From Lysinibacillus agricola (lineage in GTDB: Bacteria; Bacillota; Bacilli; Bacillales_A; Planococcaceae): a DNA stretch of 64,000 nt. The notes beneath the pieces were generated by a model. The model saw only the letters and a list, made by a program, of their open reading frames with translations, did not search any database and was not told the DNA's origin. The DNA lies in NCBI RefSeq assembly GCF_016638705.1, contig NZ_CP067341.1, forward strand, positions 499,501-563,500, in the 5' to 3' direction. The position numbers were made by a program, and so were the translations under genes. Shown piece by piece: positions 1-9,415 of the stretch; the first letter of the stretch is position 1, and every line of letters starts with the position of its first letter.

Positions 1-574
1 AGCGGTTGTTGCCAGTTATGGATTGACTTATCCAATTGGATTAGGGGAGCGTCCTTGTCTTCATTGTTTGTTGGACACACTTCCGTCACAAACACTTACA
101 TGCGATACAGCAGGAGTTATCAGTCCGATCATCCAGGTGGTTGCAGCTCATCAAGTAACGAATGTATTCAAATATCTTGTCGGTGAAGAAGTGGATTCCA
201 ACTTGAAATCTTTTGATCTTTGGACTGGCGATCAGGCCGCGATAGATGTAACATCGCTTCGGCGTTCTGATTGTCTGAGCTGTTCGAAAGATGCAATATA
301 TCCATTTTTATCTATGGAAAGTCAGACAAGAACGGCAGTCTTATGTGGTCGGGATACTGTCCAATTGACATGGTCTCAAGATCGGAAAGTGGAATTAAGG
401 CAGATTGCCGAAGTCATTCATCCAATCGTAACCGGACTCATTTGTAATATGCACCTTTTGGCATGCAATTTTAGTGGCCACCGAATTGTTCTTTTCCGTG
501 ACGGTCGCATGTTGATCCACGGCACCAAGGACGATGTCAAAGCTAAAACGATTGCGGCCAAGTTGATGGGTTAA
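1..574 (+). CDS. thiF: ThiF/MoeB-type adenylyltransferase, 3' part
   Basis: C-terminal part of an E1-like enzyme that adenylates the C-terminus of the sulfur carrier ThiS (or MoaD) with ATP, in thiamine or molybdopterin synthesis. The frame is open from base 2, so the nucleotide-binding N-terminus lies outside the window. Visible family features are two zinc-binding CxxC pairs (CLHC soon after the window start, CLSC about 75 residues later), the conserved stretch around CDTAGVISPIIQVVAAHQ between them, and a tail with AVLCGRDTVQ, which is more typical of the Bacillus ThiF group than of MoeB. No thi gene is seen downstream, so the gene looks like the last of its operon. Family assignment is solid; ThiF versus MoeB is less certain. 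Confidence 0.85.
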   Translation, partial: AVVASYGLTYPIGLGERPCLHCLLDTLPSQTLTCDTAGVISPIIQVVAAHQVTNVFKYLVGEEVDSNLKSFDLWTGDQAAIDVTSLRRSDCLSCSKDAIYPFLSMESQTRTAVLCGRDTVQLTWSQDRKVELRQIAEVIHPIVTGLICNMHLLACNFSGHRIVLFRDGRMLIHGTKDDVKAKTIAAKLMG

Positions 575-1247
575 TATTTTATTAAAAACATCATTGCGGG
601 ATGTATTTTTGTTATTCATCAATAAAAATTGCTTCTTGATTAATGAACTTTTTTTGCACAAGCTGGCAGCGGAATTGGACAAAACATTGGCGAATTAATT
701 CTTTTACTTCCGATTGGATATGGAACGATTAATTGTGCAATAGGTTGGTTCATATCCTTGTACAAGCCACATCATCCGAATACTATTTTTTAAAGGCGCT
801 GCAATTTTATGATCAGAAAATTCGGGGGTGATAAGCTAGACACCCCTTATTTCGTAAGGGTACTGAAAAACTTATGAATTGCTAATAATCATAGTAACTA
901 ATTATGATTTTTTAAATTCTATTAAGTATTAAAAGTCGATTACCTCTAAATCTAAAGGTAAAATAGTTGATTCATTTTATAATTTGAACGTAAGAACCTT
1001 TCTTTCTGAGATTTGGTATGTGATGTACTTTATATTATTAGAGGTGGTTCTTATTAGTTTTCAGAGGAGGGTTTTGTCCCAGACTCTTCTTACGATTAGT
1101 CAACATTATTTAAAGAATAATTTATATTTTTATGAATGTGAAGTGGTGAAGGATATCCCTCACCACTTCACATTCAGATACGCCAAAAAGACCTGACGAT
1201 TTTTGTTTTTTTCGAAAGGTCATTATGATATAGTTCTATATAGGTGA
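575..1247. other. Intergenic stretch with IS relic and palindrome
   Basis: No convincing gene. A short open stretch of 70 codons (984-1196) reads through a perfect palindrome, has no clear ribosome site and looks like chance. At 856-876 the sequence AAGGGTACTGAAAAACTTAT closely resembles the left terminal repeat of the IS derivative at 16879, suggesting an old IS end. A large palindrome lies at 1134-1175. Confidence 0.5.
1134..1175. repeat. 42-bp near-perfect palindrome
   Basis: Two perfectly complementary 16-base arms (1134-1149 and 1160-1175, arm GAATGTGAAGTGGTGA) flank a 10-base centre that contains GGATATCC, itself a palindrome. Neither strand has a clear T-run after the stem, so it is not a standard intrinsic terminator. 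It lies between the end of thiF and the convergent AtxA-like regulator and may be a terminator variant, a protein-binding site or a MITE relic. Confidence 0.6.
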
Positions 1248-2806
1248 TTACGATGAAATTATATCTTTACTGAAAAGAAAACAGTCCATCTTTGTTTTCA
1301 TACATTGATTTAAAGCATATTTAATTTCTAAAAGCTCTTTATTTGAAGGGTTATTATCAATTAAGATGATGGGAATATCTTTTAACAGTAATGGTAAAAC
1401 AGTATCTGTTATAATTAAATCTATATTTTTAAATATCATAGTAGATTCATGTAATTCCCAAACAGGTTTCATTTTCAGGTTTGCTTTCCCCTCGAAACGT
1501 ATATTCAAGTTATTCAAAGTAAAATCACTGATAATTTGAGAGCGGGATGTAACATATAAAACATTCGGTTGCAATTTTTTTTCTGCAGTAATGTATTGTA
1601 ACAATAATAAAGCAAAAAACATTGAGACTTTATTATTGCATTTAAAAGCCATTTTCTCCTCCCAATCCTTTCTGATTATTGCTATTTCTTTCGAAAATAT
1701 AGGATATCCATTAGTAATCTCTGTTAGTACAGTTTTTTTTGGAGAGTATTGAAGCTCTGGCAAAACACTTCTTACTTTTGCAATACAATAAAGACTAAAC
1801 GTTTTAATGACAAAGGTTTTATCATATAGAAAATCATAATCTAAATACTCTTTAAGAAAATGTAAAAATTCAAGAAACTCCTTACATTCGTTTTGAGGAA
1901 CATGTAAATACTTAAAATCTTTGTCTGCAGCAAATAGTTCTAGTGCCGTTACAACGTCAACTTTTGAATACTTTTCAAGAGCTAATTCAATGGAATTTAT
2001 ATACTCCAATTCTGAAAGTATTAATGCTAAATAAATGCATACTCGTTCTTTTATAGGAATTTCATAGTCTAACATTTCTTCCAATAATAAAAACAAATTA
2101 TTAAACTCTTTAAAATACCCTTGCTGTATTAATTTCTCTTCAATACCAAAGGGAAGTTCTCCCACTTCAAATCCTTTCTGACTCCGTGAAATACAAATCT
2201 TTATAAAGTTTAAAAATATATTCATACCAAAATGAGTAATGGTTATTCCGTGTGTTACCTCTAAATAAATCTTGATCTTTAGCGGTATCTCCTGATATTT
2301 TGCGAAACTCTGAAAATAAGAATTATCATTTGTTGAAAATAACATTTCGAATAATAATAAGCGAACGCTTCCTTCATTTCCCTCAATATAATAGGGCCTA
2401 CTTTTTAAAGTTAAAAAAAATGGTTTAATCATCTGTTCCACTTTCCTGAGTAATTCAACAGTCATGTTACGATTTATATATAACAATTCCCCGATTTCTT
2501 CCATAGAATAACCTCTGTTTTCAACCAATAAATTTATTAGCTGAAAAGTTAAATCATTATGATCATGGGTAAATATGCTAGCAACTGTTTCATATTTGGG
2601 ATGAATTAATTTCATACCATATCCCTTTTTTATATGTAAAATCCAATTTTTAGGTAGTTTTTTTTTATAATTTTAATCTCATTTAGAATAGTTTTATATG
2701 AACATCCAATGTAGATTCCTAGTTCTTCAGAGCTAATCCATCCGGTTGTTTTTTCTAAATATTCCAATGTTAAAAACTGCCTTTTAGTTATAATATTTTG
2801 TTTCAT
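1248..2806 (-). pseudogene. AtxA/Mga/RofA-type PRD regulator, frameshifted at A9 run
   Basis: Two overlapping minus-strand frames together make one Mga/AtxA-like regulator of about 519 residues. Frame 1 (2806 to 2630, 58 aa, preceded by AAGGGGAA) encodes the first winged helix (GWISSEELGIYIGCSYKTIL). Frame 2 (from 2615) encodes the second Mga-type HTH, PRD-like helical domains and a C-terminal EIIB-like domain. The frames meet at a run of nine A residues (2658-2666 on this strand). One extra A gives an uninterrupted product through LPKNWILHIKKGYGMKLI, which I recall as matching the AtxA segment between its two HTHs. So the gene is a single-base pseudogene, is phase-variable by slippage, relies on transcriptional slippage, or holds a sequencing error. 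Such regulators control virulence or surface genes in related bacteria (AtxA, Mga, RofA), and a pilus cluster follows. Confidence 0.8.
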
Positions 2807-3140
2807 AGGAATTCCCCTTTTTGATATATAACAATATTATTAGTTCCCATTGACTCTCCATCATAAAAAAATCTGTCTACCTTTTTGAACAAATAAAGAG
2901 GAATTATTTTTTTATACATAAATTTTTTGTGAAAAGAGTAATGATTTCAAGTAGAAAATTATTAAAAACAGTTCTGATTATATACTAAGTTTGTCCTTAC
3001 AGCTCTCATAAATAAATGTCCCAAAAGGTTTTAATTTCTATAAATTCCCTTTTCTTAGGATATGGTACGATTACTACTGCTTGTTTGTTCTATTTCTTCC
3101 TTTAGGTAAAATTTATGATTAATAGCCAATCATATCAAAA

Positions 3141-3187
3141 AATATTGTCGTAATATGTCTAGTATTTCGATATAATATGACAATATT
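3141..3187. promoter_or_regulatory. Imperfect inverted repeat, possible operator
   Basis: Arms beginning AATATTGTC and ending GACAATATT are separated by about 25 bases and continue with partly complementary TAATAT/ATATAAT. It lies upstream of the broken ArsR-type regulator, in DNA likely to have held that gene's promoter. A regulatory role is only inferred. Confidence 0.3.
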
Positions 3188-3471
3188 TTTTCCTTTGTTA
3201 AGAGAAGAAAAAAAGGTTTATAAGTTTTGAGATCTTGTTATCATCATAATAGAAGGTTTAAGGAGGTGCTGTCAATTAATACATTGCCTCCCTAAGGTAG
3301 AAAGAAGAAAAAGAAATCTTATGAATGAGCATATTATGGGTAATTGTAATGATTCTCATTTTGGTTTCTGCCGAATCCCTTGTATATGTAATGTATTTTG
3401 ATAGATATGCTACGTAAGCTAATATAAGTAAGGGAGAATGATAAGTACATATTCAAGATATCCAAAGTGTG

Positions 3472-3708
3472 ATGTATGAAGAGGATGCATATTTGTTAAA
3501 ATTAATGGTGAACCCAGTACGATTGAAAATTATCAATGAAATAATTAAACATAAAACATTAAGTGGAACACAGTTAACCAGAATTCTAGGTATTTGACAG
3601 TCAACATTATTTCAACACCTATCAATGATGAGGAGAATAATTTTAAGTAAGGAAAGAAAAGATGTAGAAAATTATTATCAAATTAGTAATGAAAAGTGGT
3701 GCAAATAA
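3472..3708 (+). pseudogene. PagR-like ArsR-family regulator with in-frame TGA
   Basis: One frame encodes a small ArsR-type winged-helix protein of about 78 residues, interrupted by TGA at 3595-3597 exactly in the recognition-helix region (residues LGI, stop, QSTLFQHL; the family normally reads LxxSQSTVSQHL). The N-terminal part EEDAYLLKLMVNPVRLKIIN and the tail around ENYYQISN recall, from memory, Bacillus anthracis PagR, the pXO1 repressor that also affects S-layer genes. The start is uncertain: ATG 3472 has no good ribosome site, and an AGGGAG at about 3430 serves a different frame. It is probably dead; a read-through product is possible but unlikely. Confidence 0.65.
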
Positions 3709-3976
3709 TTAAGGTGTTTAATGAAGTAATAGTTGATTAGGTAATCTGAGTTATATAAAAGCGAAATACTTTTATATAACTATAGTGGGTAGATTAAATT
3801 TTAAAAATAAACTACTGTTGTCTGTAGGAATAGAGGGAACGAAATTGAGGAGTTCACCTTCCCCCGTGTTTCCTTGAAAGTAACTATAAATTAAGTTGCT
3901 TCTATTCCTATGTACAGCATTGTTACGCCAGCCATGTCAAGGCTGTACATGATTTTGTAACGCGCAAAAGTGAATA

Positions 3977-4021
3977 AACAGAGAAGAAACTATTTGGGGG
4001 TAAAATAGTTTCTTTTCTGTT
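3977..4021. terminator. Strong hairpin with GGGGG loop
   Basis: Arms AACAGAGAAGAAACTATTT and its near-perfect complement (4002-4021) enclose a G-rich loop. No long T-run follows, so termination would be weak. No intact gene lies immediately upstream; it may belong to a lost gene or a small RNA. Confidence 0.4.
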
Positions 4022-4337
4022 AAAGAAATCTAGTTTTTAGCGAGTTATATAAATATTTCAAAGGGGTTTCTTGCTAGTGATTTTCCTTTTGTAGGTGCAA
4101 TAGTCGTGGAAATAAAAAACTAATCAGTAATTAGGAGGGGAGGAATAGTGGTAATTGATACATGTAAATTAATTGAGAATTTATTTACTTTAGAATTCCA
4201 TAGACTGTAATAGAATTACACTGGTGCATTTTATCATGAAAGTGTTGTAGAAACCTTTTCTTATCTTTAGAAGAGGGTAAATGTGTTCTTTATGAATTGT
4301 AGAGGCAAATCTTAAGTATAATTTCTTTTTGTTGTAA

Positions 4338-4384
4338 GCTAAGACATTCACTGGTATCACAAGTGAGTCTTAGCCTTTTTTTGT
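4338..4384 (+). terminator. Rho-independent terminator
   Basis: Stem GCTAAGAC-TTCACT pairs with AAGTGA-GTCTTAGC across a short loop and is followed by CTTTTTTT. It ends a transcript from the decayed region, perhaps a small RNA or the 20-codon frame starting at 4148. Confidence 0.7.
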
Positions 4385-4710
4385 AGTTAAATTAGGATTT
4401 CGAAATATTAGGGAGTATGGAAACGCCTGGATAAGTAAAATCCAACTGTATTATGTGTTCTCTTAACCGTACAAAATCTACGATTACACGGCAAAGGAGG
4501 GGTTCAAATATTATATTGTAACTCCATCTCACTTTCCCCGATGGAAGTATGTACAATTCCTAAGAAGTTTTCAGTGATGAAATATAGAAAATATGATAAC
4601 GAATGTATGGGATTTTCTGTTTTTAATATATGTGAAAGCATTGATGCTGACAGGTTTAAAATTGTGAAGTCAACTTAAATAAACAATATTTCCTTTGATA
4701 AAGGAAATAT

Positions 4711-4925
4711 TTATGACTGATAAAAGTGCTGTATATTGGTAAAGTCTAAGTGGTTCATTGGAAATCTATGGAGTGGATCTCTAATGACCTTTATGATGAA
4801 TGCTTGTGTCAGATGAAACTTATTGGCGATGACGCTGTGCTTCGACCGCTTCTATAATTATTCAATCGGATTCAAGTTCGGTGATAATGGTGGATGGTAA
4901 ATCGACATGGGACGATGCCTGTGTT
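4711..4925 (-). pseudogene. IS630-family transposase remnant (C-terminal DDE part)
   Basis: Read on the minus strand, the segment contains YHPPLSPNLNPIE, the IS630/Tc1-type signature around the third catalytic acid, followed by KHSVIANKFHLTQAFI and a stop at 4711-4713. At least two in-frame stops lie right after the signature, and an earlier frameshift cuts off the upstream half. It is a dead fragment about 200 bp upstream of the adhesin gene. Confidence 0.65.
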
Positions 4926-5120
4926 TTCTAACGGGAACAGTTTTCGAATGGTGAATTCGTTACAGTCTAGATAAAAATCATGTGAGATTAGGCAGGAATC
5001 ACAATCAAAAGCATAGCTTAAGTGACAGAAGACAATGTACCATCACAAAAGTTAAATAAAGGAAGGTGGAAAGTTATAAGTTGGTAAAAAAATCCTAAAA
5101 TTAGTTAGAAAGGAGGATAC

Positions 5121-8100
5121 TTGCTGGTGAGGGAATGTGTTAGTAAAGCGTTGATTCTGATGATGTCGGTGCTATTGTCATTTCAGCAATTTGATATATC
5201 TGCAGTAGCTGCCGCGTCAGAAGTACCAAATTTGGAACTGGATTTTAAAGCGCTACAACAAGAAGTACTTTCTGGAAAAACAGCTGATTTTGAGTTGAAT
5301 GTAAAAGTAACAGGCTCCCAGACAACTTTGACGAATGGTAAACTCGTCGTGATTCTACCGAAGCATCCTGAGGTTCCCGTGACTTACTCGCAAATTCCAA
5401 ACGGTGTTCCAGATGCAACATTAACAATCGCTGGTGTGAGTCCAATCTATAATGCGCAAAACGCTACATTAACTTACAATTTCAAAGAATTAAAATCCGG
5501 ACAAGTCTACAAAACGATTATTCAGGCAGTTCCTGAGTTAGGAAAAACACCTGTCAGCGATAAAGAGAAAAATCTCGAAGCTGATGCGAGTGTGAAAGTA
5601 GACCAATATGCAGATGCGTTGAATTCAGGAAAGAAAACAACAAAAGTAATTTCAAATGGAGCTGTTAGTGCTAATACCACAACATCGGAAACAGCAAAAG
5701 AATCTACCGCAACATCGGAAACAGCAAAAGAATCTACCGCAACATCGGAAACAGCAAAAGAATCTACCGCAACATCGGAAACAGCAAAAGAATCTTTCGC
5801 AACATCGGGAACAGAGAAAGAATCTACCGCAACATCGGAAACAGCAAAAGAATCTTTCGCAACATCGGGAACAGAGAAAGAATCTACCACAACATCGGAA
5901 ACAGCAAAAGAATCTACCGCAACATCGGAAACAGAGAAAGAATCTACCACAACATCGGAAACAGCAAAAGAATCTACCGCAACATCGGAAACAGAGAAAG
6001 AATCTACCACAACATCGGAAACAGCAAAAGGATCTACCGCAACATCGGAAACGGAGAAAGAATCTACCACAACATCGGAAACAGCAAAAGGATCTACCAC
6101 AACATTGAAAACAGCGGTAGCATTTAACGCTACACTAGGAACAGCAAATCTAGAGTTGTATTTAAACTCTTTACAACAAGAAGTGCTTTCTGGAAAAACA
6201 GCCAATTATGAGTTGAATGTAAAAGTAACAGGCTCCCAGACAACTTTGACGAATGGCCAAATGGTTGTCAACTTACCGAAGCATCCAGAGGTTCCTATAA
6301 TTTACCCGCAAATTCAAAACGGTGTTCCGAATGAAACATTAACGATTGATGGTGTGAGTCCAATCTATAATGCACAGAATGGTACTTTAACTTACAATTT
6401 CCCAGAATTGGTATCTGGACAAGTCTATAAAACCATTATTCAAGTAATTCCTGAACTAGGAAAAACGCCTGTTAGCGATAAAGATAAAAATATCAGGAAT
6501 CTCGAATCTAATGCGAGTATTAAAGTAGATCAGTATGCGGAAGCTTTGGACTCCGGTAAAAAAACGACAATGGTCATTTCAAATGGAGCAGTGGGTATCT
6601 CTAAAACCTATACTAGTACAAAAAAGTACAGTAATAATAGCTGGACTTTGAGTACTGACGCTCCGGTTCAAGGGGACTTAGGTGGTTGGACGATTAAAGC
6701 CAGCATCCCTAAAACAGATGCAGGACTGAGCTATATTCAAGAAAATGGTAAAATCCGCATTGTCGATCAAATACCTGCAGGGCTCGTTTTTGATTCTACT
6801 TTACAAGACTCAGGGTTTACGGGTGTATATAATTCCTCAAATAACACAGTAACTTGGGAATTCGATGCACCAACTTTTGCTGAACAAGAACTAGTAAGTA
6901 TTAATGGGAATTTATTTACAAAAGAGTTAAAGATTAATTTGAAATTTGATTCTAGTATCCCAGATTTCTCAACTATAACAAATACGGCAACAGCTACTTA
7001 TCAGCCCTATAGGATTGGAAACATATCCAATATTAGTACATCAGGAAGTAGCGATATAATGATTGCAAGTGGTGGAGGACCCACGCCGGATGTTAATGGT
7101 CAGTATTACTATGGGGTGCATAGAGGGCCTTTGGATGGTAGTAGTGGGAAGATAAATAATGATAATAATAATTTAAATTATATACCAACTGTTACGGATG
7201 AGGCATATTTACGTTTTTTTAGTCCTTCGGTTATAGGCCCTTATGGGATGAACTATCGAATCAATTCAGGAGCTTGGCAAAATAACAATAGCCAGTATCC
7301 TTATCAACAAATAATAGATTCAGGATATAAAACCTATACGATGGAATATACCATTGACAGTAAATTAGATTTAACAGAACTTCTTTTGGTGAAACCTTAT
7401 GAGTTCTATAATACATCAGTTGCAAAAAGACCACTTACACAAATACCAGATACATTTGTCCAATTAAAAATAAACGGTGTATGGAAATCAGAGTATCCTA
7501 TTCAATTCCCAATTTCAAATCAAGTTGGTACAAACACAGGTAAATTGGATGTAACTCAATTTGGTAAGGATGGTCATGTCGAAGCTTTTCGTGTCATTTA
7601 TAGAAATGCTTCAGGTAAAATGTATGGCACCGTTAATTCTTTTTATAATGTAGTAAAAGGTGCTGTAGGACAGACAGCCAATAGTGTAAAGAATTATTTT
7701 GAGTTAAATGATGGTACAAAAATAGAGCGTGAACCTATTGATGATTCATCACCTATGGGGAATCGCCATGTCAATATTGTTCAGAATTCAAGTGAGGATC
7801 CGCTTGTCCAATCTTCTATTCAGTTTGTAGATAGTGGAGGTAAGCCGTTAACAACAGGCTCAAACGTACAACGCGGGAACAACCGTATCCAAATTCAGTT
7901 CCAAAATAATGCTGCATCACAAGCGAATATTACAGGACCGCTGGAACTCGTTGCGTTATTACCAAAAGGGATCAACATATTGGACCAACCAAATATGTTG
8001 TACAGCAATAATTCAGTGAATCCGACATATCAAGTAATCGGTGAGGTTAACGGTCAACAACAAATCAAATTCACTTGGGATAATCAACGTTTATTACCTG

Positions 8101-9380
8101 GTGAAAAAATAACGGCAAACTTTGATGTGGATGTAACACGAACAGCGTTATCAAATCTAGAATTGCAAGTATATGGCTTCTCAGCGAATACGGGGCTGCA
8201 AGTACCTACTTCTCAAGGAAATGTTTATACAAAATCAGTTCTAGAAACAGATACGAATGATCTAAATCAAAACGGAAATACGACTCAGCCTCGTGTCAAG
8301 TCAGCTAATAAGTATTCGATTGTCAAGAACGATAACTTGCAAATTATGAAACAAGTAAAAGGTAGTTTAGACGATGAGTTTTCGTTATTTGGATATACAA
8401 ACCCAGATGGAGATGTAACGTATCGTTTCAATTTAACTAATACAACGAATGAAATTATTGAGCAGTTTATGTTTCTAGATGTATTACCGTCAGTAGGGGA
8501 TTTAGGAATTACGGATAACACAGAACGAGGTAGTAAATTTGAAACGACATTAAAAGGACCTATTAGTTTTGCGGGAACGAAATGGCAAGACCAAGTCACA
8601 GTTTACTACAGTATGTCCAAAAACCCAAAACGTGATGATTTATACGCAACAGTAGATTATTCGGTCGGTTCTACACCACAACCGAACCCAGCTGGTGCAG
8701 AGGATCCAAATTGGATGTTGGCAAGTGCGGTTACAAATTGGAACGATATTCATAGTTTCAAGATTGTCATGAATGATGGCGTCCAATGGTTAGAAGGACA
8801 AGATATTCAATTTGACGTAGAGGCAAAAGCGCCAGCCTTACCAGTAGACACGGCACTTTTTGACGAAAAGACACCTGAAGTGGACCGTGCTGCATGGAAT
8901 TCCTTTGCAGTGACAACGAATGAACTTCTAGCTGTAGAACCCTTACGGGTAGGGGTTATTATGAAAGCGCAACCTGGATCACTTGAAATTACAAAAGTAG
9001 ACGATCAAACAGGAAAAGTTCTCTCAGGTGCAACGTTTGAACTTCGGAAATATGAATCAGATAGTTCAACGCAGTATTCAGTAATAGCTAGTGGTACAAC
9101 GGATGGAGTCGGGAAACTTTTACTTAAGGATATCCCTTTAGGTTCATATAAGCTTGTTGAAACGAAAGCACCAAATGATCATATGCTTTTAAGGGATCCG
9201 ATAGACGTTAATATTACAACATCAGGCGAAGTGGTAAAACTGACAGTGAAAAACTCGAAGATAGGATGGGAGATACCAAAAACAGGCGGAATTGGGACCA
9301 CTTTATTCTACGGAATTGGTGTATTACTTATGATAACCGCGTTATTCCTATTACTTCGCAAGAGAAGTCGAAATAAATAG
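5121..9380 (+). CDS. LPXTG-type surface adhesin, likely pilus tip or minor subunit (IPKTG)
   Basis: About 1419 residues. The start is ambiguous: TTG 5121, CTG 5124 and GTG 5127 are consecutive codons 4, 7 and 10 bases after AGGAGG, so GTG 5127 is quite possible. Order: signal peptide ending near SAVAAA; a domain of about 145 residues (NLELDF...); a Ser/Thr/Glu/Lys stalk of fourteen 10-residue repeats (TATSETAKES type); a second copy of the domain (NLELYL...); a long region of repeated adhesin-like beta domains; a SpaA/Cna-B-like domain (GSLEITKVDDQTGKVLSGA with a LVETKAP E-box-like end); then the sorting signal IPKTGG near residue 1385, a membrane helix and a basic tail. B. cereus BcpB, a tip pilin, also carries an I-P-x-T-G signal handled by a class C sortase. 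The pilin gene starts 35 bases downstream, so the genes are probably co-transcribed. Tip role inferred. Confidence 0.85.
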   Translation: MLVRECVSKALILMMSVLLSFQQFDISAVAAASEVPNLELDFKALQQEVLSGKTADFELNVKVTGSQTTLTNGKLVVILPKHPEVPVTYSQIPNGVPDATLTIAGVSPIYNAQNATLTYNFKELKSGQVYKTIIQAVPELGKTPVSDKEKNLEADASVKVDQYADALNSGKKTTKVISNGAVSANTTTSETAKESTATSETAKESTATSETAKESTATSETAKESFATSGTEKESTATSETAKESFATSGTEKESTTTSETAKESTATSETEKESTTTSETAKESTATSETEKESTTTSETAKGSTATSETEKESTTTSETAKGSTTTLKTAVAFNATLGTANLELYLNSLQQEVLSGKTANYELNVKVTGSQTTLTNGQMVVNLPKHPEVPIIYPQIQNGVPNETLTIDGVSPIYNAQNGTLTYNFPELVSGQVYKTIIQVIPELGKTPVSDKDKNIRNLESNASIKVDQYAEALDSGKKTTMVISNGAVGISKTYTSTKKYSNNSWTLSTDAPVQGDLGGWTIKASIPKTDAGLSYIQENGKIRIVDQIPAGLVFDSTLQDSGFTGVYNSSNNTVTWEFDAPTFAEQELVSINGNLFTKELKINLKFDSSIPDFSTITNTATATYQPYRIGNISNISTSGSSDIMIASGGGPTPDVNGQYYYGVHRGPLDGSSGKINNDNNNLNYIPTVTDEAYLRFFSPSVIGPYGMNYRINSGAWQNNNSQYPYQQIIDSGYKTYTMEYTIDSKLDLTELLLVKPYEFYNTSVAKRPLTQIPDTFVQLKINGVWKSEYPIQFPISNQVGTNTGKLDVTQFGKDGHVEAFRVIYRNASGKMYGTVNSFYNVVKGAVGQTANSVKNYFELNDGTKIEREPIDDSSPMGNRHVNIVQNSSEDPLVQSSIQFVDSGGKPLTTGSNVQRGNNRIQIQFQNNAASQANITGPLELVALLPKGINILDQPNMLYSNNSVNPTYQVIGEVNGQQQIKFTWDNQRLLPGEKITANFDVDVTRTALSNLELQVYGFSANTGLQVPTSQGNVYTKSVLETDTNDLNQNGNTTQPRVKSANKYSIVKNDNLQIMKQVKGSLDDEFSLFGYTNPDGDVTYRFNLTNTTNEIIEQFMFLDVLPSVGDLGITDNTERGSKFETTLKGPISFAGTKWQDQVTVYYSMSKNPKRDDLYATVDYSVGSTPQPNPAGAEDPNWMLASAVTNWNDIHSFKIVMNDGVQWLEGQDIQFDVEAKAPALPVDTALFDEKTPEVDRAAWNSFAVTTNELLAVEPLRVGVIMKAQPGSLEITKVDDQTGKVLSGATFELRKYESDSSTQYSVIASGTTDGVGKLLLKDIPLGSYKLVETKAPNDHMLLRDPIDVNITTSGEVVKLTVKNSKIGWEIPKTGGIGTTLFYGIGVLLMITALFLLLRKRSRNK
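5229..5670 (+). repeat. First copy of duplicated adhesin domain
   Basis: Encodes about 145 residues that recur almost unchanged at 6147-6594 (shared: LQQEVLSGKTA, ELNVKVTGSQTTLTNG, LPKHPEVP, GVSPIYNAQN, VPELGKTPVSDK or IPELGKTPVSDK). The copies differ mainly by scattered substitutions and a 3-residue insertion in copy 2, which marks a fairly recent intragenic duplication around the repeat stalk. Confidence 0.8.
5681..6100 (+). repeat. Fourteen 30-bp in-frame tandem repeats (stalk)
   Basis: Exact 30-bp periodicity: units start AACATCGGAA(or GGA)ACAG and encode 10 residues of the type TATSETAKES, with TTT, FAT, GTEKES and AKGS variants. A degenerate fifteenth unit follows. Because 30 is a multiple of 3 and the unit has few stop-prone triplets, other frames are also open here; these are by-products. 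Copy number can change by slippage without breaking the frame, which would alter stalk length. Confidence 0.9.
6147..6594 (+). repeat. Second copy of duplicated adhesin domain
   Basis: Partner of the segment at 5229-5670, with the repeat stalk between them. The two copies could recombine and delete the stalk. Confidence 0.8.
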
Positions 9381-9415
9381 ATTCGAAAATTTATAGAGAC
9401 GGTGAGGAAAAGAAA

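Larger units (their letters stand above)
2807..5120. other. 2.3-kb decayed AT-rich region without intact genes
   Basis: No intact gene longer than about 60 codons. The stretch holds an inverted repeat (3141-3187), a broken PagR-like regulator (3472-3708), a hairpin (3977-4021), a 20-codon frame with a strong ribosome site (GGAGGGGAGG before GTG at 4148, stop 4210), a terminator (4338-4384), an IS630 transposase remnant (4711-4925) and the leader of the adhesin gene. I see no other recognisable feature. Confidence 0.6.

Noticed and set aside
984..1196. 70-codon ORF upstream of the regulator
   Set aside because: No clear ribosome site, no family resemblance, and it reads through a perfect 42-bp palindrome.
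5522..6205. ORFs of 227 (minus) and 150 (plus) residues within the adhesin gene
   Set aside because: Shadows of the 30-bp stalk repeats in other frames; the adhesin frame is continuous and has a signal peptide and sorting signal.
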